Source: Chitinophaga sedimenti
GTDB taxonomy: Bacteria; Bacteroidota; Bacteroidia; Chitinophagales; Chitinophagaceae
Assembly (NCBI RefSeq): GCF_023156195.1
Contig: NZ_JAKUKA010000001.1
Span: forward strand, 6,201,501 to 6,265,500
Length of the DNA stretch: 64,000 nt
Reading direction: 5' to 3'
Position numbers and translations under genes: made by a program. This document shows positions 29,044 to 39,430 of the stretch, in pieces. The notes beneath the pieces were generated by a model, which was not told the origin of the DNA, searched no databases, and was given only the letters and a program-made list of their open reading frames with translations. The first letter of the stretch is position 1, and each line of letters begins with the position of its first letter.

Positions 29044-29110
29044 TTTTATGTACGCTTAAACGATATAAAAACATCATCAAAGGCTTACCGGATCCGGTAA
29101 GCCTTTTTAT
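29020..29110 (+). promoter_or_regulatory. his operon transcription attenuator
   Basis: Three alternative pairings can be drawn. Segment 1 TACCG (29020-29024) pairs with segment 2 CGGTA (29028-29032) inside the last leader codons. Segment 2 CGGTAGGCT (29028-29036) pairs with segment 3 GGCTTACCG (29082-29090), giving nine pairs including two G-U. Segment 3 AGGCTTACCG (29081-29090) pairs with segment 4 CGGTAAGCCT (29095-29104), a perfect terminator stem followed by a T run. Stalling at the His codons would block 1:2, allow 2:3 and prevent the 3:4 terminator. Confidence 0.85.
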
Positions 29111-29150
29111 TTTCCGGCTGCCGGGCTGACGCCTGCCAAAAACAGATACA

Positions 29151-30003
29151 ATGCAAAAGCTAAGAATTGCGATCCAGAAATCAGGCCGTTTACACGACGA
29201 TTCAATGAAACTGCTGAAAGAGTGCGGTATTGACATGAACAACGGTGTTAACAAGCTAAAAACCGAAGCCAGCAACTTTCCGCTGGAGCTATTTTTCCTG
29301 CGCGATGACGATATTCCGCAGTACGTAGAAGACGGTGTGGCCGACATCGGCATCGTGGGCGAAAATGTAGTGCTGGAAAAGGCGCGCACAGTAGACGCTA
29401 TCGAGAAACTGGGCTTCGGCAAATGCCGCCTGTCGCTTGCAGTTCCCAAGTCAATGGAATACAGCTCCGTCCAGGAAATGCAGAACATGCGCATCGCTAC
29501 CAGCTACCCCGTAATCCGGCAGGCGTTCCTTGACAAAAACAACATCAAGGCCGAAATCCACGAGATCAGCGGTTCCGTTGAAATTGCTCCTGGCATTGGT
29601 TTGGCAGAGGCGATCTGTGACCTGGTGAGCAGCGGTTCCACTTTATTCATGAACGGTTTGAAGGAAGTGGAAACGATCCTCAAATCGGAAGCCGTACTCA
29701 TCGCCAATAAGGGGTTAACCGCCGAACAGGTGGCCATCTGGACAAATTGCTGTTCCGCATCAAAGCCGTTAAGAAAGCGAAGAACAATAAGTACGTGCTG
29801 CTCAACGCGCCTAACAGCAACCTGGCACAGATCATCAGCCTGCTGCCCGGTATGAAAAGTCCCACCGTTCTGCCTTTGGCCGAAGAAGGATGGAGCTCCG
29901 TACACTCTGTACTCAACGAAAATGATTTCTGGGATATCATCGAGAGCCTGAAAGCCGCCGGTGCGCAAGGCATCCTGGTAGTACCGATCGAAAAAATGGT
30001 GAT
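29151..30003 (+). CDS. hisG: ATP phosphoribosyltransferase, one frameshift
   Basis: First enzyme of histidine synthesis, joining ATP and PRPP. About 285 residues, the long HisG form with the C-terminal regulatory ACT-like domain that binds histidine ('FWDIIESLKAAGAQGILVVP'). Visible motifs: 'LRIAIQKSGRLHDDSMKLL', 'DIGIVGENVV', and 'GLAEAICDLVSSGSTL' (PRPP loop). The break is CTGG at 29738-29741, where CCTGG restores 'AEQVAILDKLLFRI'. The stop TAA ends near 30007. First structural gene of the operon, behind the attenuator. Confidence 0.95.
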
Positions 30004-30026
30004 ATAAACGTTAAACGAAAGGAGAG

Positions 30027-31306
30027 ATGCAATACATCCGTTACCCGGAAAAAAGCACTGGAGCAATATCCTGCAACGCCCCGCCATCGATACTCGTGAG
30101 CTGGAAAGCCGCGTGGCAGCGATTCTCGACGAGGTTAAAACAGGAGGCGACGCAGCCATCCGCAAATTCGCATGGCAATTTGATAAAGCGGAACTCAATA
30201 CACTGAGCGTGAGCAACGCGGAATTTGACGCCGCTGCCGCGAATGTAAGCGACGAACTGAAAGCTGCAATTCAACAGGCGAAAAGCAATATTGAGTTTTT
30301 TCATAAGAGACAGGCGGAACAAACGCAGGTGGTGGAAACAATGCCCGGTGTACAATGCTGGCGCCGCGCTACCGCTATTGAAAAAGTGGGATTGTACATC
30401 CCCGGCGGTTCTGCCCCGCTTTTCTCAACTATATTGATGTTGGGTATTCCTGCGAAACTGGCCGGTTGTAAAGAAATAGTGCTTTGTTCGCCGGCAGGGA
30501 AAGACGGGATTCATCCGGCTATCCTGTATACCGCGCAGCTGGTAGGAATCACGCAGGTGTTTAAGATCGGTGGTGTGCAGGCCATTGGCGCCATGGCGTA
30601 TGGCACGGAAAGTGTGCCCCGCGTGTTCAAGATTTTTGGTCCGGGTAACCAGTATGTCACCTGCGCAAAGCAACTGGTAAGTAAAGCTGGTCTTGCGATC
30701 GATATGCCTGCCGGTCCTTCCGAAGTGGCGGTGCTGGCCGATGATACTTGTGTGCCCGATTTTGTGGCGGCGGATTTATTGTCACAGGCCGAGCACGGGC
30801 CAGATAGCCGGTGGTACTTGTCACCACCTCTGAAAAGGTAATTGAGGATGTGAAAGTCGCTGTGGAAAAGCAACTTGCCGAACTGCCCCGTCGCGATATT
30901 GCCGAAAAGGCCCTGCAAAACAGTAAACTGCTGCTGGTGAAAAATACAGATGAAGCCATGGAGTTGCTGAACGCATATGCCCCCGAGCACCTCATCGTGG
31001 CCTGCGAAAATGACCAGGATATTGCCGATCGCGTCGTGAACGCCGGCTCTGTATTCCTGGGCAATTACTCGCCAGAAAGCGCCGGGGATTACGCTTCCGG
31101 CACCAATCACACGCTGCCGACCAATGGCTATGCTACAGCATATAGCGGTGTGTCGCTCGACAGCTTCGTGAAAAAATTACTTTCCAGCGACTGACCGCAG
31201 CGGGCTTACAGCAATTGGGGCCCGTGATCGAAACCATGGCCGCAGCAGAAGGACTGGATGCCCACAAACTGGCTGTTACCGTACGTTTAAAAGCACTCAA
31301 CAGTTA
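30027..31306 (+). CDS. hisD: Histidinol dehydrogenase, three frameshifts
   Basis: Last two oxidation steps of the pathway, from histidinol to histidine. About 427 residues when repaired. '[18 protein letters not shown]', '[14 protein letters not shown]', '[15 protein letters not shown]' and '[12 protein letters not shown]' (Zn and active-site region) are diagnostic. The start at 30027 has a strong AAAGGAGAG upstream. Breaks: A6 at 30049-30054 (A7 expected), CCGG at 30808-30811 (CCAGG expected), and A6 at 31171-31176 (A7 expected). Nineteen bases behind hisG. Confidence 0.95.
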
Positions 31307-31317
31307 AACTTTACATC

Positions 31318-32358
31318 ATGTTCGACTTAAATAACTTACTCCGCGATAATATAAAAAGGCTGGTGCCTTATTCTTCCGCAAGGGATGAATTTAAAGGAGA
31401 GGCAAGCGTTTTTCTCGATGCTAATGAGAACAGCTTCGGCTCCCCGCTGGAAAAGGATTACAACCGTTATCCGGATCCCATGCAGTGGAAAATAAAATAC
31501 AAACTGGCCGATATCAAAGGCGTGCCGCCGCAGAATATTTTTCTCGGTAACGGCAGCGATGAATGTATAGACGTGCTGTACCGCGCATTCTGCCGCCCCG
31601 GCGTAGATAACGTGGTGCTTTGTCCACCGACATACGGCATGTACGAAGTAAGCGCCAACATCAACGATACTGTTATCCGCAAAGTGAGTCTCACCGAAGA
31701 TTTCCAGCTGGACCTGCCCGCAATGGAAGAGGCGATCGACGGAAACACCAAACTGATTTTTATCTGTTCCCCCAATAACCCCACAGGTAACTCTATTAAC
31801 CGGGAGGATATTGAAATGATCCTGAACAATTTTGACGGGATTGTGGTGATCGATGAAGCATACATCAACTTCGCAAAGCAGAAAACATTTATCCAGGAAC
31901 TGACCGAATACCCGAATCTTGTTGTGCTGCAGACATTATCGAAAGCATGGGGACTGGCTGGTTTGCGCCTGGGAATGGCCTATGCAGGTGAACCGATCAT
32001 CGATGTGATGAACAAGATCAAACCGCCTTATAACATCAACCAGGCAACGCAGGAGCTGGTGGAAGAGGCGCTGAACAACACGCAGAAAATAAACGACTGG
32101 ATTAAAGAAACGGTAATTGAGCGAGATAAACTGGTAGCGGGATTGGTGAAACTGCCCGCAGTATTGAAAGTATATCCCAGCGATGCCAACTTTGTGCTGG
32201 CTAAAACCACGGATGCTAAAGCCTTGTACAATAAACTGGTAGAGCAGGGCATCATCGTCCGCGATCGCTCCAAAGTGGAGCTCTGCGCCGGTTGCCTTCG
32301 TATTACAGTAGGCACGCCCGAAGAAAACGTTCAACTGTTAAACGCATTACAAGCATGA
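31318..32358 (+). CDS. hisC: Histidinol-phosphate aminotransferase
   Basis: 346 residues, unbroken. A PLP-dependent fold-type I enzyme: '[13 protein letters not shown]' start motif, '[15 protein letters not shown]', '[12 protein letters not shown]', '[10 protein letters not shown]', and the PLP lysine in '[17 protein letters not shown]'. It transfers an amino group from glutamate to imidazole-acetol phosphate. The stop overlaps the hisB start (ATGA at 32355-32358), indicating coupled translation. Confidence 0.96.
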   Translation: MFDLNNLLRDNIKRLVPYSSARDEFKGEASVFLDANENSFGSPLEKDYNRYPDPMQWKIKYKLADIKGVPPQNIFLGNGSDECIDVLYRAFCRPGVDNVVLCPPTYGMYEVSANINDTVIRKVSLTEDFQLDLPAMEEAIDGNTKLIFICSPNNPTGNSINREDIEMILNNFDGIVVIDEAYINFAKQKTFIQELTEYPNLVVLQTLSKAWGLAGLRLGMAYAGEPIIDVMNKIKPPYNINQATQELVEEALNNTQKINDWIKETVIERDKLVAGLVKLPAVLKVYPSDANFVLAKTTDAKALYNKLVEQGIIVRDRSKVELCAGCLRITVGTPEENVQLLNALQA

Positions 32359-33491
32359 AAAGAGTACTGTTCGTCGACCGCGACGGCACCATGATCAAAG
32401 AAAAGCCGCCGACCTACCAGATCGATAGCCTGGATAAAGTGGAGTTTTACCCGAAAGTATTTACCTATCTCGCTAAAATAGCCGCTGAACTGGATTTTGA
32501 GCTGGTGATGGTGAGCAACCAGGACGGCATGGGTACAGATGCTTTCCCCGAAGATACCTTCTGGCCTGCGCAAAACCATATCCTGCGCTCGTTTGAGAAC
32601 GAAGGAGTGGTGTTTTCCAATATTTGTATCGACTGTAGTTTTCCGCACGAGAACAAGCCGACCCGTAAACCCGGTACCGGCATGCTGACCCAGTATATGA
32701 CCGATGCGTACGATATGGCCAACAGCTTCGTGATCGGTGATCGTATTACGGATGTGCAGCTGGCGATGAACCTCGGCGCCAAAGCTATCTGGATGAAGGA
32801 AGACGCGGCTTTAGGCGCGTCGGAAGTGAATGATGACGCGGCTAAGTTACAGGCGGTGGTGGCGCTGGAAAGCACCGACTGGCAAAAAATATACGAATTC
32901 CTGAAAATTGGCATCCGGGAAGTGGAGCACGTGCGCACCACCAAGGAAACCGACATCCGCATCAAACTGAACCTGGATGGCACCGGTAAAGCGAACATCA
33001 GCACAGGTCTGCACTTTTTCGACCATATGCTGGACCAGATTGCCCGCCACGGCAGTATTGACCTGGAAATTATCGCGAAGGGCGATTTGCATATAGATGA
33101 GCATCATACCATAGAGGATACCGGTATCGCCCTGGGAGAAGCCATCGCAGCAGCTTTAGGTGATAAAAAAGGGATGGAACGATACGGATATTGTTTGCCG
33201 ATGGACGACTGCCTGGCCCAGGTAGCGCTCGATTTCGGCGGCCGCAACTGGATCGTGTGGGATGCTGAATTCAAACGGGAGAAAGTGGGCGATATGCCCA
33301 CCGAGATGTTCTTTCACTTCTTCAAATCCTTTTCAGACGCGGCGAAAGCCAATCTGAACGTGAAAGCGGAGGGAGAAAACGAACATCATAAAATAGAGGC
33401 GATCTTCAAGGCATTTGCAAAAGCCATTAAAATGGCGGTAAAACGCAATCCCGACAAGATGCAGCTGCCCAGTACAAAGGGCGTGCTCTAA
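32355..33491 (+). CDS. hisB: Bifunctional histidinol-phosphatase / imidazoleglycerol-phosphate dehydratase
   Basis: 378 residues, unbroken. N-terminal HAD phosphatase (1-165) with '[15 protein letters not shown]' and the Cys-rich Zn loop '[12 protein letters not shown]'. C-terminal dehydratase (about 185-378) with the Mn-binding 'HHTIEDTG', 'DFGGRNW', and '[16 protein letters not shown]'. The fusion is known in enterobacteria and many Bacteroidota. The ATG at 32355 overlaps the hisC stop. It ends only 8 bases before the trp promoter elements, with no terminator in between. Confidence 0.96.
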   Translation: MKRVLFVDRDGTMIKEKPPTYQIDSLDKVEFYPKVFTYLAKIAAELDFELVMVSNQDGMGTDAFPEDTFWPAQNHILRSFENEGVVFSNICIDCSFPHENKPTRKPGTGMLTQYMTDAYDMANSFVIGDRITDVQLAMNLGAKAIWMKEDAALGASEVNDDAAKLQAVVALESTDWQKIYEFLKIGIREVEHVRTTKETDIRIKLNLDGTGKANISTGLHFFDHMLDQIARHGSIDLEIIAKGDLHIDEHHTIEDTGIALGEAIAAALGDKKGMERYGYCLPMDDCLAQVALDFGGRNWIVWDAEFKREKVGDMPTEMFFHFFKSFSDAAKANLNVKAEGENEHHKIEAIFKAFAKAIKMAVKRNPDKMQLPSTKGVL

Positions 33492-33498
33492 AAATTAA

Positions 33499-33529
33499 TT
33501 TGTAATTCTGGAAATTCTTTGCATATTTG
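33499..33529 (+). promoter_or_regulatory. trp operon promoter
   Basis: TTTG at 33499-33502, 19 bases, CATATTTG at 33522-33529; one mismatch to TAnnTTTG. Spacing and position relative to the leader ATG (33538) match the his promoter almost exactly. Confidence 0.6.
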
Positions 33530-33537
33530 TTCCCGAT

Positions 33538-33597
33538 ATGACAAAGACTTTCACATACAAATATTGGTGGCACAACAACAGAGCTCTCGCTGTGTAA
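33538..33597 (+). CDS. trpL: trp leader peptide (two consecutive Trp codons)
   Basis: A 19-codon frame from ATG 33538 to TAA 33595-33597 that reads MTKTFTYKY-WW-HNNRALAV. The two TGG codons are at 33565-33570. Tandem Trp codons in a short frame before a terminator and trpE are the hallmark of trp attenuation, as in enterobacterial TrpL. The frame lies a few bases after the promoter, like the his leader. Coding role inferred from the geometry. Confidence 0.85.
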   Translation: MTKTFTYKYWWHNNRALAV

Positions 33598-33662
33598 CAG
33601 TGCCATGTTTGTATTACAAATATTTGAAGGCTCGCTGTACACAGCGGGCCTTCTGCTTTTTA
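33588..33662 (+). promoter_or_regulatory. trp operon transcription attenuator
   Basis: Segment 1 CGCTGT (33588-33593) can pair with segment 2 ACAGTG (33597-33602). Segment 2 ACAG and GCC (33597-33604) can pair with CTGT and GGC of segment 3 (33629-33638), with a small internal loop. Segment 3 AAGGCTCGCTGT (33627-33638) pairs with segment 4 ACAGCGGGCCTT (33641-33652), followed by a T-rich tract to 33661: the terminator. A ribosome paused at the Trp codons would favour 2:3 over 3:4. The antiterminator is weaker here than in the his leader. Confidence 0.75.
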
Positions 33663-33761
33663 GGCCGGTTCCGGAACGGAGTCAGAAGCAAAATATCCGA
33701 AAGTATTATTCAGCCATCCCCGGGCAGGTAGCCCGGTACAAAGTTTATACTGCGTTCTGTC

Positions 33762-35171
33762 ATGAAACAAATTGAAGTACGGACGAAATACAAACAAATG
33801 CTCGCCGATGTGTACACGCCGGTTAGTATTTACCTGCGCATCAGGGATAAATTCCCCGGCTCGATCCTGCTGGAAAGTACGGACAGCCATGCCAGCGAAA
33901 ACAGTTATTCTTTTATTGCCATCAAACCGATTGCCGGTATTGAGGTAACTTCCACGGATATTTTCGAATTCAAGTACCCGAACCGCGAACCGGAACGCAG
34001 GCAGTTGAACAGTCCTGCCGAAGTGTTGAAGGAAATGGATACCTTCCTGCAGCGTTTTAAATTTGTAGAGAAGTCGCCTGTTCCCTTTACAGAAGGACTT
34101 TACGGCTACAGCACTTTCGACGCCGTACAATTTTTCGAAACGATCAGGTTCCAGCAACGCGCCACCAATGGTAATACGATCCCATTAATGCGTTATCGCT
34201 TTTACCAGTATGTGATCGTCATCAACCACTTTAAAGATGAAATGTACCTGGTGGAAAATGCGATCGACGGTGTGGAAAGCGAATTTGACCAGATTGAATC
34301 GCTGATACGCATTAAAGATTTCCCGGCATATCCTTTCGCGGCCAAAGGGGAGGAGTTCAGCAATATGACGGGCGAACAGTACATGCAAATGGTAGAAAAG
34401 GGCCGCGAACACTGTTTCCGCGGCGACGTATTCCAGATCGTACTTTCCCGTTCCTTCCACCAACAGTTTTCCGGCGACGAATTCAATGTATACCGCGCCC
34501 TCCGCTCCATTAACCCTTCTCCTTATCTCTTTTATTTTGATTACGGTGATTATAAACTGATGGGTTCGTCGCCTGAAGCGCAACTCATTGTACGCAATGG
34601 TAAAGCCGTAATTCACCCGATTGCCGGTACTTTCAGGAGAACCGGCAACGATGAGCAGGATAAAAAGCTGGCCGCACAATTGCTCGAAGATCCGAAGGAA
34701 AACGCTGAACACGTGATGCTGGTCGACTTAGCGCGTAATGACCTGAGCCGCCACGCTACTGAAGTAGAAGTAACTTCCTACAGGCAGATACATTTTTACT
34801 CTCACGTAATTCACCTGGTGAGTGAAGTGACCGGAAAGATCAACGGTGAAACACCTCCTTTCAGCATCCTCGCCGATACGTTCCCTGCAGGCACTTTGTC
34901 CGGCGCGCCGAAATTTAAAGCGATGGAGTTGATCGATAAATACGAACCGACTTCCCGCGGCTTCTACGGCGGATGTGTGGGTTTCGTGGGCTTTAACGGC
35001 GATTTTAATCACGCGATCATGATCCGCTCGATGCTGAGCAAGAACAACACATTATACTACCAGGCGGGAGCCGGCGTGGTGGCCAAATCCGTGGCCGCTT
35101 CCGAACTGGAAGAAGTGAACAATAAATTGAATGCACTGAAACAGGCCATCATAAAGGCGCAAAACATCTGA
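33762..35171 (+). CDS. trpE: Anthranilate synthase component I
   Basis: 469 residues, unbroken. Converts chorismate to anthranilate with TrpG. The feedback-site motif 'ILLESTDSH' near the N-terminus matches the LLES tryptophan-binding element, and the C-terminal chorismate-binding core has 'MGSSPEAQLIV', 'PIAGTFRRTG', 'VDLARNDLSR' and 'AGTLSGAPKFKAMELID'. First gene behind the trp attenuator; the spacing to trpG is two bases. Confidence 0.95.
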   Translation: MKQIEVRTKYKQMLADVYTPVSIYLRIRDKFPGSILLESTDSHASENSYSFIAIKPIAGIEVTSTDIFEFKYPNREPERRQLNSPAEVLKEMDTFLQRFKFVEKSPVPFTEGLYGYSTFDAVQFFETIRFQQRATNGNTIPLMRYRFYQYVIVINHFKDEMYLVENAIDGVESEFDQIESLIRIKDFPAYPFAAKGEEFSNMTGEQYMQMVEKGREHCFRGDVFQIVLSRSFHQQFSGDEFNVYRALRSINPSPYLFYFDYGDYKLMGSSPEAQLIVRNGKAVIHPIAGTFRRTGNDEQDKKLAAQLLEDPKENAEHVMLVDLARNDLSRHATEVEVTSYRQIHFYSHVIHLVSEVTGKINGETPPFSILADTFPAGTLSGAPKFKAMELIDKYEPTSRGFYGGCVGFVGFNGDFNHAIMIRSMLSKNNTLYYQAGAGVVAKSVAASELEEVNNKLNALKQAIIKAQNI

Positions 35172-35173
35172 CA

Positions 35174-35743
35174 ATGAATATCCTCGTTTTCGATAACTAC
35201 GATTCTTTCACATACAACCTGGTGCATCTTGTAGAAAAGATCATCAACGGAAAAGTAACCGTGCACCGCAACGACAAGATCAAACTGGAAGATGTGAAAG
35301 CATTTGATAAGATTATTTTGTCGCCCGGCCCGGGTATTCCGGAAGAAGCAGGTTTACTGCTGCCTTTGATCAGGGAATACGCCGCCACCAAATCGATCTT
35401 CGGTGTGTGTTTAGGTCAGCAAGCCATTGGCGAAGCTTTTGGCGGTAAACTGATCAATCTTTCAGAAGTATATCATGGTGTGGCTACGCCCGTGCAGATC
35501 ATTTCCCGCAACGGCAGGCTGTTCAACCATCTGCCCGATGAGCTGGAAGTAGGCCGTTACCACTCCTGGGTAGTAGACGAAAAATCACTGCCAGCCGAAC
35601 TGGAGGTGACCGCCAGAGATGCACATGGTTATGTAATGGCGCTGCAGCATAAAACATATGATGTAAGCGGCGTACAGTTCCATCCCGAAAGCGTATTGAC
35701 GCCCAAAGGAGAGCAGATACTCAGGAACTGGCTGGAGAAATAG
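35174..35743 (+). CDS. trpG: Anthranilate synthase component II (glutamine amidotransferase)
   Basis: 189 residues, unbroken. Class I amidotransferase: 'VFDNYDSFTYNLVHL', oxyanion strand 'SPGPGIPEEAG', nucleophile Cys in 'GVCLGQQAIGEAFGG', and the His-Glu pair in 'GVQFHPESVLTPKG'. It supplies ammonia to TrpE. Not fused to TrpD, unlike the enterobacterial form. Confidence 0.95.
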   Translation: MNILVFDNYDSFTYNLVHLVEKIINGKVTVHRNDKIKLEDVKAFDKIILSPGPGIPEEAGLLLPLIREYAATKSIFGVCLGQQAIGEAFGGKLINLSEVYHGVATPVQIISRNGRLFNHLPDELEVGRYHSWVVDEKSLPAELEVTARDAHGYVMALQHKTYDVSGVQFHPESVLTPKGEQILRNWLEK

Positions 35744-35779
35744 GCAATACTTTTTTCTCACCATTAACATCAAACCGAC

Positions 35780-36756
35780 ATGAAAAAAATACTGAATTAT
35801 CTTTTTGAACATAAAACTTTTACCCGCGAAGGAGCCAAAGAAATCCTGACCGGTATTGGCAAAGGCCAGTACAATGAAAGTGAGCTTGCGGCATTTATGA
35901 CCGTATTCCTGATGCGTACCATTACGATCGACGAGCTGCTCGGCTTCCGTGATGCCCTGCTCGAAATGTGCGTGCCTGTTGATTTGAACGGCCACGACGT
36001 ACTCGACATCGTGGGTACCGGCGGCGATCAGAAAAACACGTTTAACATTTCCACCCTGTCTTGTTTCATTGTAGCCGGCGCAGGTGGAAAAGTGGCGAAG
36101 CATGGTAACTATGGTGTGTCTTCCGTAAGCGGCGCCTCCAACGTCATGGAGTTGGTTGGGTACAAATTCAAAAACGACCAGGGCGCGCTGAACAGGGAAC
36201 TGGAAGAAGCGGGCATCTGCTTCTTACACGCACCGCTGTTCCACCCCGCATTAAAAACGTAGCGCCGATCCGCAGGCAACTGGGTGTTCGCACGTTCTTT
36301 AACATGCTGGGCCCCCTGGTAAATCCCGCTTTTGCGAAATCGCAGCTGATTGGCGTATACAGCCTTGAAATGGCCAGAATTTATAACTATCTTTTCCAGC
36401 AGACCGATAAACGCTTCGTGATCGTGCACAGCCCGGATGGTTACGATGAAATATCGCTTACAGGCGACACCAAAGTGATTTCCAACATAGGAGAACATAA
36501 CTGGACGCCGGAAGCGCTGGGCAAACGTAAAGTAACCCCGCAGGATATTTACGGCGGTGCTACGACCGAAGAAGCGGCGAAGATATTTGTGAAAGTCCTG
36601 AAAGGCGAAGGCACCTGGGCGCAACATTCCGTAGTACTGGCTAACGCCGCTATGGGATTGAATTGCCTTGGTACTTACAAAGATTACGACAGCTGCTTCC
36701 AGGCGGCCGTGGAGTCATTAGAATCGGGCAAAGCATACCAGTCGTTCAAAAATTGA
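35780..36756 (+). CDS. trpD: Anthranilate phosphoribosyltransferase, one frameshift
   Basis: About 326 residues when repaired. PRPP loop 'DIVGTGGDQKNTFNIST', 'AKHGNYGVSSVSGASNVMEL', and 'FFNMLGPLVNPA' are diagnostic. The break is A5 at 36253-36257; A6 restores 'HPALKNVAPIRRQLG'. It follows trpG by 36 bases. Confidence 0.95.
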
Positions 36757-36779
36757 TCAGTCTCCAATAAACACCGGGC

Positions 36780-37583
36780 ATGAAAAACATTTTAACAGCA
36801 ATCGTTGAAACGAAGAAGGTTGAAGTAGCGGAGCGTAAAAAACTGCGCAGCATTGATGATTTAAATAAATCTCCGCTGTACAGGTGTAACCCGTTTTCCC
36901 TTCGTGAGTTTTTGCGGATGCCCGAAAAAACGGGCATTATCGCCGAGTTCAAACGGAAGTCGCCGTCCAAAGGTATTATCAACGACCGGTATTCGGTGAA
37001 AGATATTACCTGCGCGTATTCCAGGTTTGGAGCGTCCGGTTTGTCGGTTTTAACAGACGGTCCCTACTTCGGCGGCTCGGTGGAAGACCTGAAAGAAGCC
37101 CGCGCGATTAACCGCATTCCCATTTTGCGCAAGGATTTCGTGATCGATCAATACCAAATTGCGGAAGCAAAGGCAATCGGCGCAGATGTGATCCTCCTGA
37201 TCGCGGAATGTTTGACGAAAGAAGAAGTAGCCCATCTATCAAAATATGCGGAGGACACGGGACTGGAAGTACTGCTGGAAGTAAACAGTCTGCCGCAGGT
37301 TGATAAAGTAGCACCTTCAGTACACCTGGTGGGCGTGAATAACCGCGACCTCACTACTTTTACGGTAGATATCAACCGCTCATTCGAACTGGCGGAACAT
37401 ATTCCATCTGATAAACTGAAAGTGGCGGAAAGCGGCATTAATGATGTGAACAGTATTGTATCACTGAAAAAGGCCGGCTTCGACGGATTTTTGATCGGCG
37501 AGCATTTCATGAAGCAGGAGAACCCGCCTGCGGCATTCGAAACATTCGCCAATTACCTGAAGGAGCAATTGAAGGCTATATGA
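36780..37583 (+). CDS. trpC: Indole-3-glycerol phosphate synthase
   Basis: 267 residues, unbroken. TIM-barrel with the catalytic Lys/Glu motif 'IAEFKRKSPSKGII', 'ILRKDFVID', 'VGVNNRDLTTF' and 'VAESGINDVN'. It closes the indole ring of the pathway. Its stop overlaps the trpF start (ATGA at 37580-37583). Confidence 0.96.
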   Translation: MKNILTAIVETKKVEVAERKKLRSIDDLNKSPLYRCNPFSLREFLRMPEKTGIIAEFKRKSPSKGIINDRYSVKDITCAYSRFGASGLSVLTDGPYFGGSVEDLKEARAINRIPILRKDFVIDQYQIAEAKAIGADVILLIAECLTKEEVAHLSKYAEDTGLEVLLEVNSLPQVDKVAPSVHLVGVNNRDLTTFTVDINRSFELAEHIPSDKLKVAESGINDVNSIVSLKKAGFDGFLIGEHFMKQENPPAAFETFANYLKEQLKAI

Positions 37584-38214
37584 AAGTAAAAGTATGCGGC
37601 ATCACGAGGGCGGAGCAGCTCGTCGCCCTGGAACAGGGCGGCGCGGATTATGCTGGCTTCATATTTTACGAACGCTCGCCGCGCTTTATGGGTAACAAAC
37701 TGGATGCGCGTACGGTACGCGAAACAGCGGCAAACATAAAAAAGTAGGAGTATTCGTAAACGCCCCGTTGCAGCAGGTGTTGCAAATCATTAAAGACTAC
37801 GGCCTGGACGCGGCACAGTTGCATGGCGATGAAACGCCGGAGTACTGCAGTGCAGTGCGGCAGGCAGCGATCGTTATCAAAGCATTCCGCATTGGTGACG
37901 GTAAAACGGTAGAAGACGTTGCCATTGCTTACGAAGGTGTGTGCGATTATTTTTTGTTTGATACCGCAGGCAAAGAATATGGCGGCAACGGGCAACTGTT
38001 CGACTGGGCGCTGCTTGCGCAGTACCCATTTAAAACACCTTTCTTTTTAAGCGGCGGTATTGGTCCCGCACAGGCGCAGGCCTTGCTGGAACTGCAATTG
38101 CCCGGACTCTACGCGGTAGACGTTAACAGTAAATTTGAAACCTTACCCGGCATTAAAGACATGCGACAGGTACAGGATTTCATCAACAACATTAAACAAT
38201 CACCTGTAAAATAA
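37580..38214 (+). CDS. trpF: Phosphoribosylanthranilate isomerase, one frameshift
   Basis: About 211 residues when repaired. '[14 protein letters not shown]' (catalytic Cys), '[13 protein letters not shown]', '[13 protein letters not shown]' and '[13 protein letters not shown]' are diagnostic. The break is A6 at 37738-37743; A7 restores '[13 protein letters not shown]'. ATG overlaps the trpC stop. Confidence 0.95.
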
Positions 38215-38222
38215 ACAGTACG

Positions 38223-39430
38223 ATGAATATTGCGGTTAGCACGAGGGGCTCTAAGTATCATGTAAATGAGAAAGGCTATTACGGCAAATTCGGCGGTGCT
38301 TACATCCCGGAAATGTTGTACCCGAACGTAGAAGAGCTGCGCACTCAATATATGGAGATCATGAAAGATCCCGCATTTCAGCAGGAGTTCGAAGAACTGT
38401 TGCGCGATTATGTGGGCCGTCCGTCTCCACTCTATTTTGCAAAAAGGTTGTCCGAAAAATACGGCGCTAACATTTACCTCAAACGTGAAGACCTGAACCA
38501 CACCGGCGCACATAAAATCAATAATACGATTGGGCAGATCCTACTGGCGAAACGCCTCGGCAAGAAACGCATCATCGCGGAAACAGGCGCCGGGCAGCAC
38601 GGCGTGGCTACGGCTACGGTTTGCGCCCTGATGGGATTGCAGTGCATTGTGTATATGGGCAGCGTAGACATCCAGCGCCAGGCGCCGAACGTGGCCCGCA
38701 TGAAAATGCTCGGTGCGGAAGTGATCGCGGCAACCAGCGGCAGCCAAACCCTGAAAGACGCTACTAATGAGGCGATCCGCGACTGGATCAATAATCCGGT
38801 GGATACGCATTACATCATTGGTTCTGTAGTGGGACCGCATCCTTATCCGGATATGGTGGCGCGTTTTCAGTCGGTAATCAGCGAAGAGATCCGTGCACAG
38901 CTGAAAGAAAAGACCGGTAAAGAAACACCGGATTATGTGATCGCCTGTGTAGGCGGCGGCAGCAATGCGGCGGGTGCTTTCTTTCATTTTACAGAAGACG
39001 AGAAAGTACAGCTCATCGCCGTGGAAGCGGCAGGACAGGGTGTGCATAGTGGCTATTCGGCCGCTACTTCTCAATTGGGAAAGATAGGGGTGATCCACGC
39101 GAGCAAAACCCTCCTCATGCAAACCGAAGACGGACAGATTGTTGAGCCACACTCGATTTCAGCGGGACTTGACTATCCCGGTGTAGGACCGATGCACGCG
39201 AATTTGTACGATACCGGTCGCGGTGTGTTCCTGAATGCCACGGATGAAGAATCGCTGCAGGCGGCTTATGAGCTGTGTCGCCTCGAAGGTATCATCCCTG
39301 CCCTCGAAAGCGCGCACGCACTGGCCAAGCTGAAGGACCGGAGCTGAAACCTACCGATACCGTAGTGGTGTGCCTCTCCGGCCGCGGCGATAAAGACACG
39401 GAAACTTATATCAAAAATCTTCAAAAATAA
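38223..39430 (+). CDS. trpB: Tryptophan synthase beta subunit, one frameshift near the end
   Basis: About 403 residues when repaired. The PLP lysine in '[19 protein letters not shown]', '[17 protein letters not shown]', and the phosphate loop '[10 protein letters not shown]' are diagnostic. The break is CCGG at 39338-39341; adding one C gives '[20 protein letters not shown]' and the normal C-terminus ending at TAA 39428-39430. It is followed at once by trpA. Confidence 0.96.
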
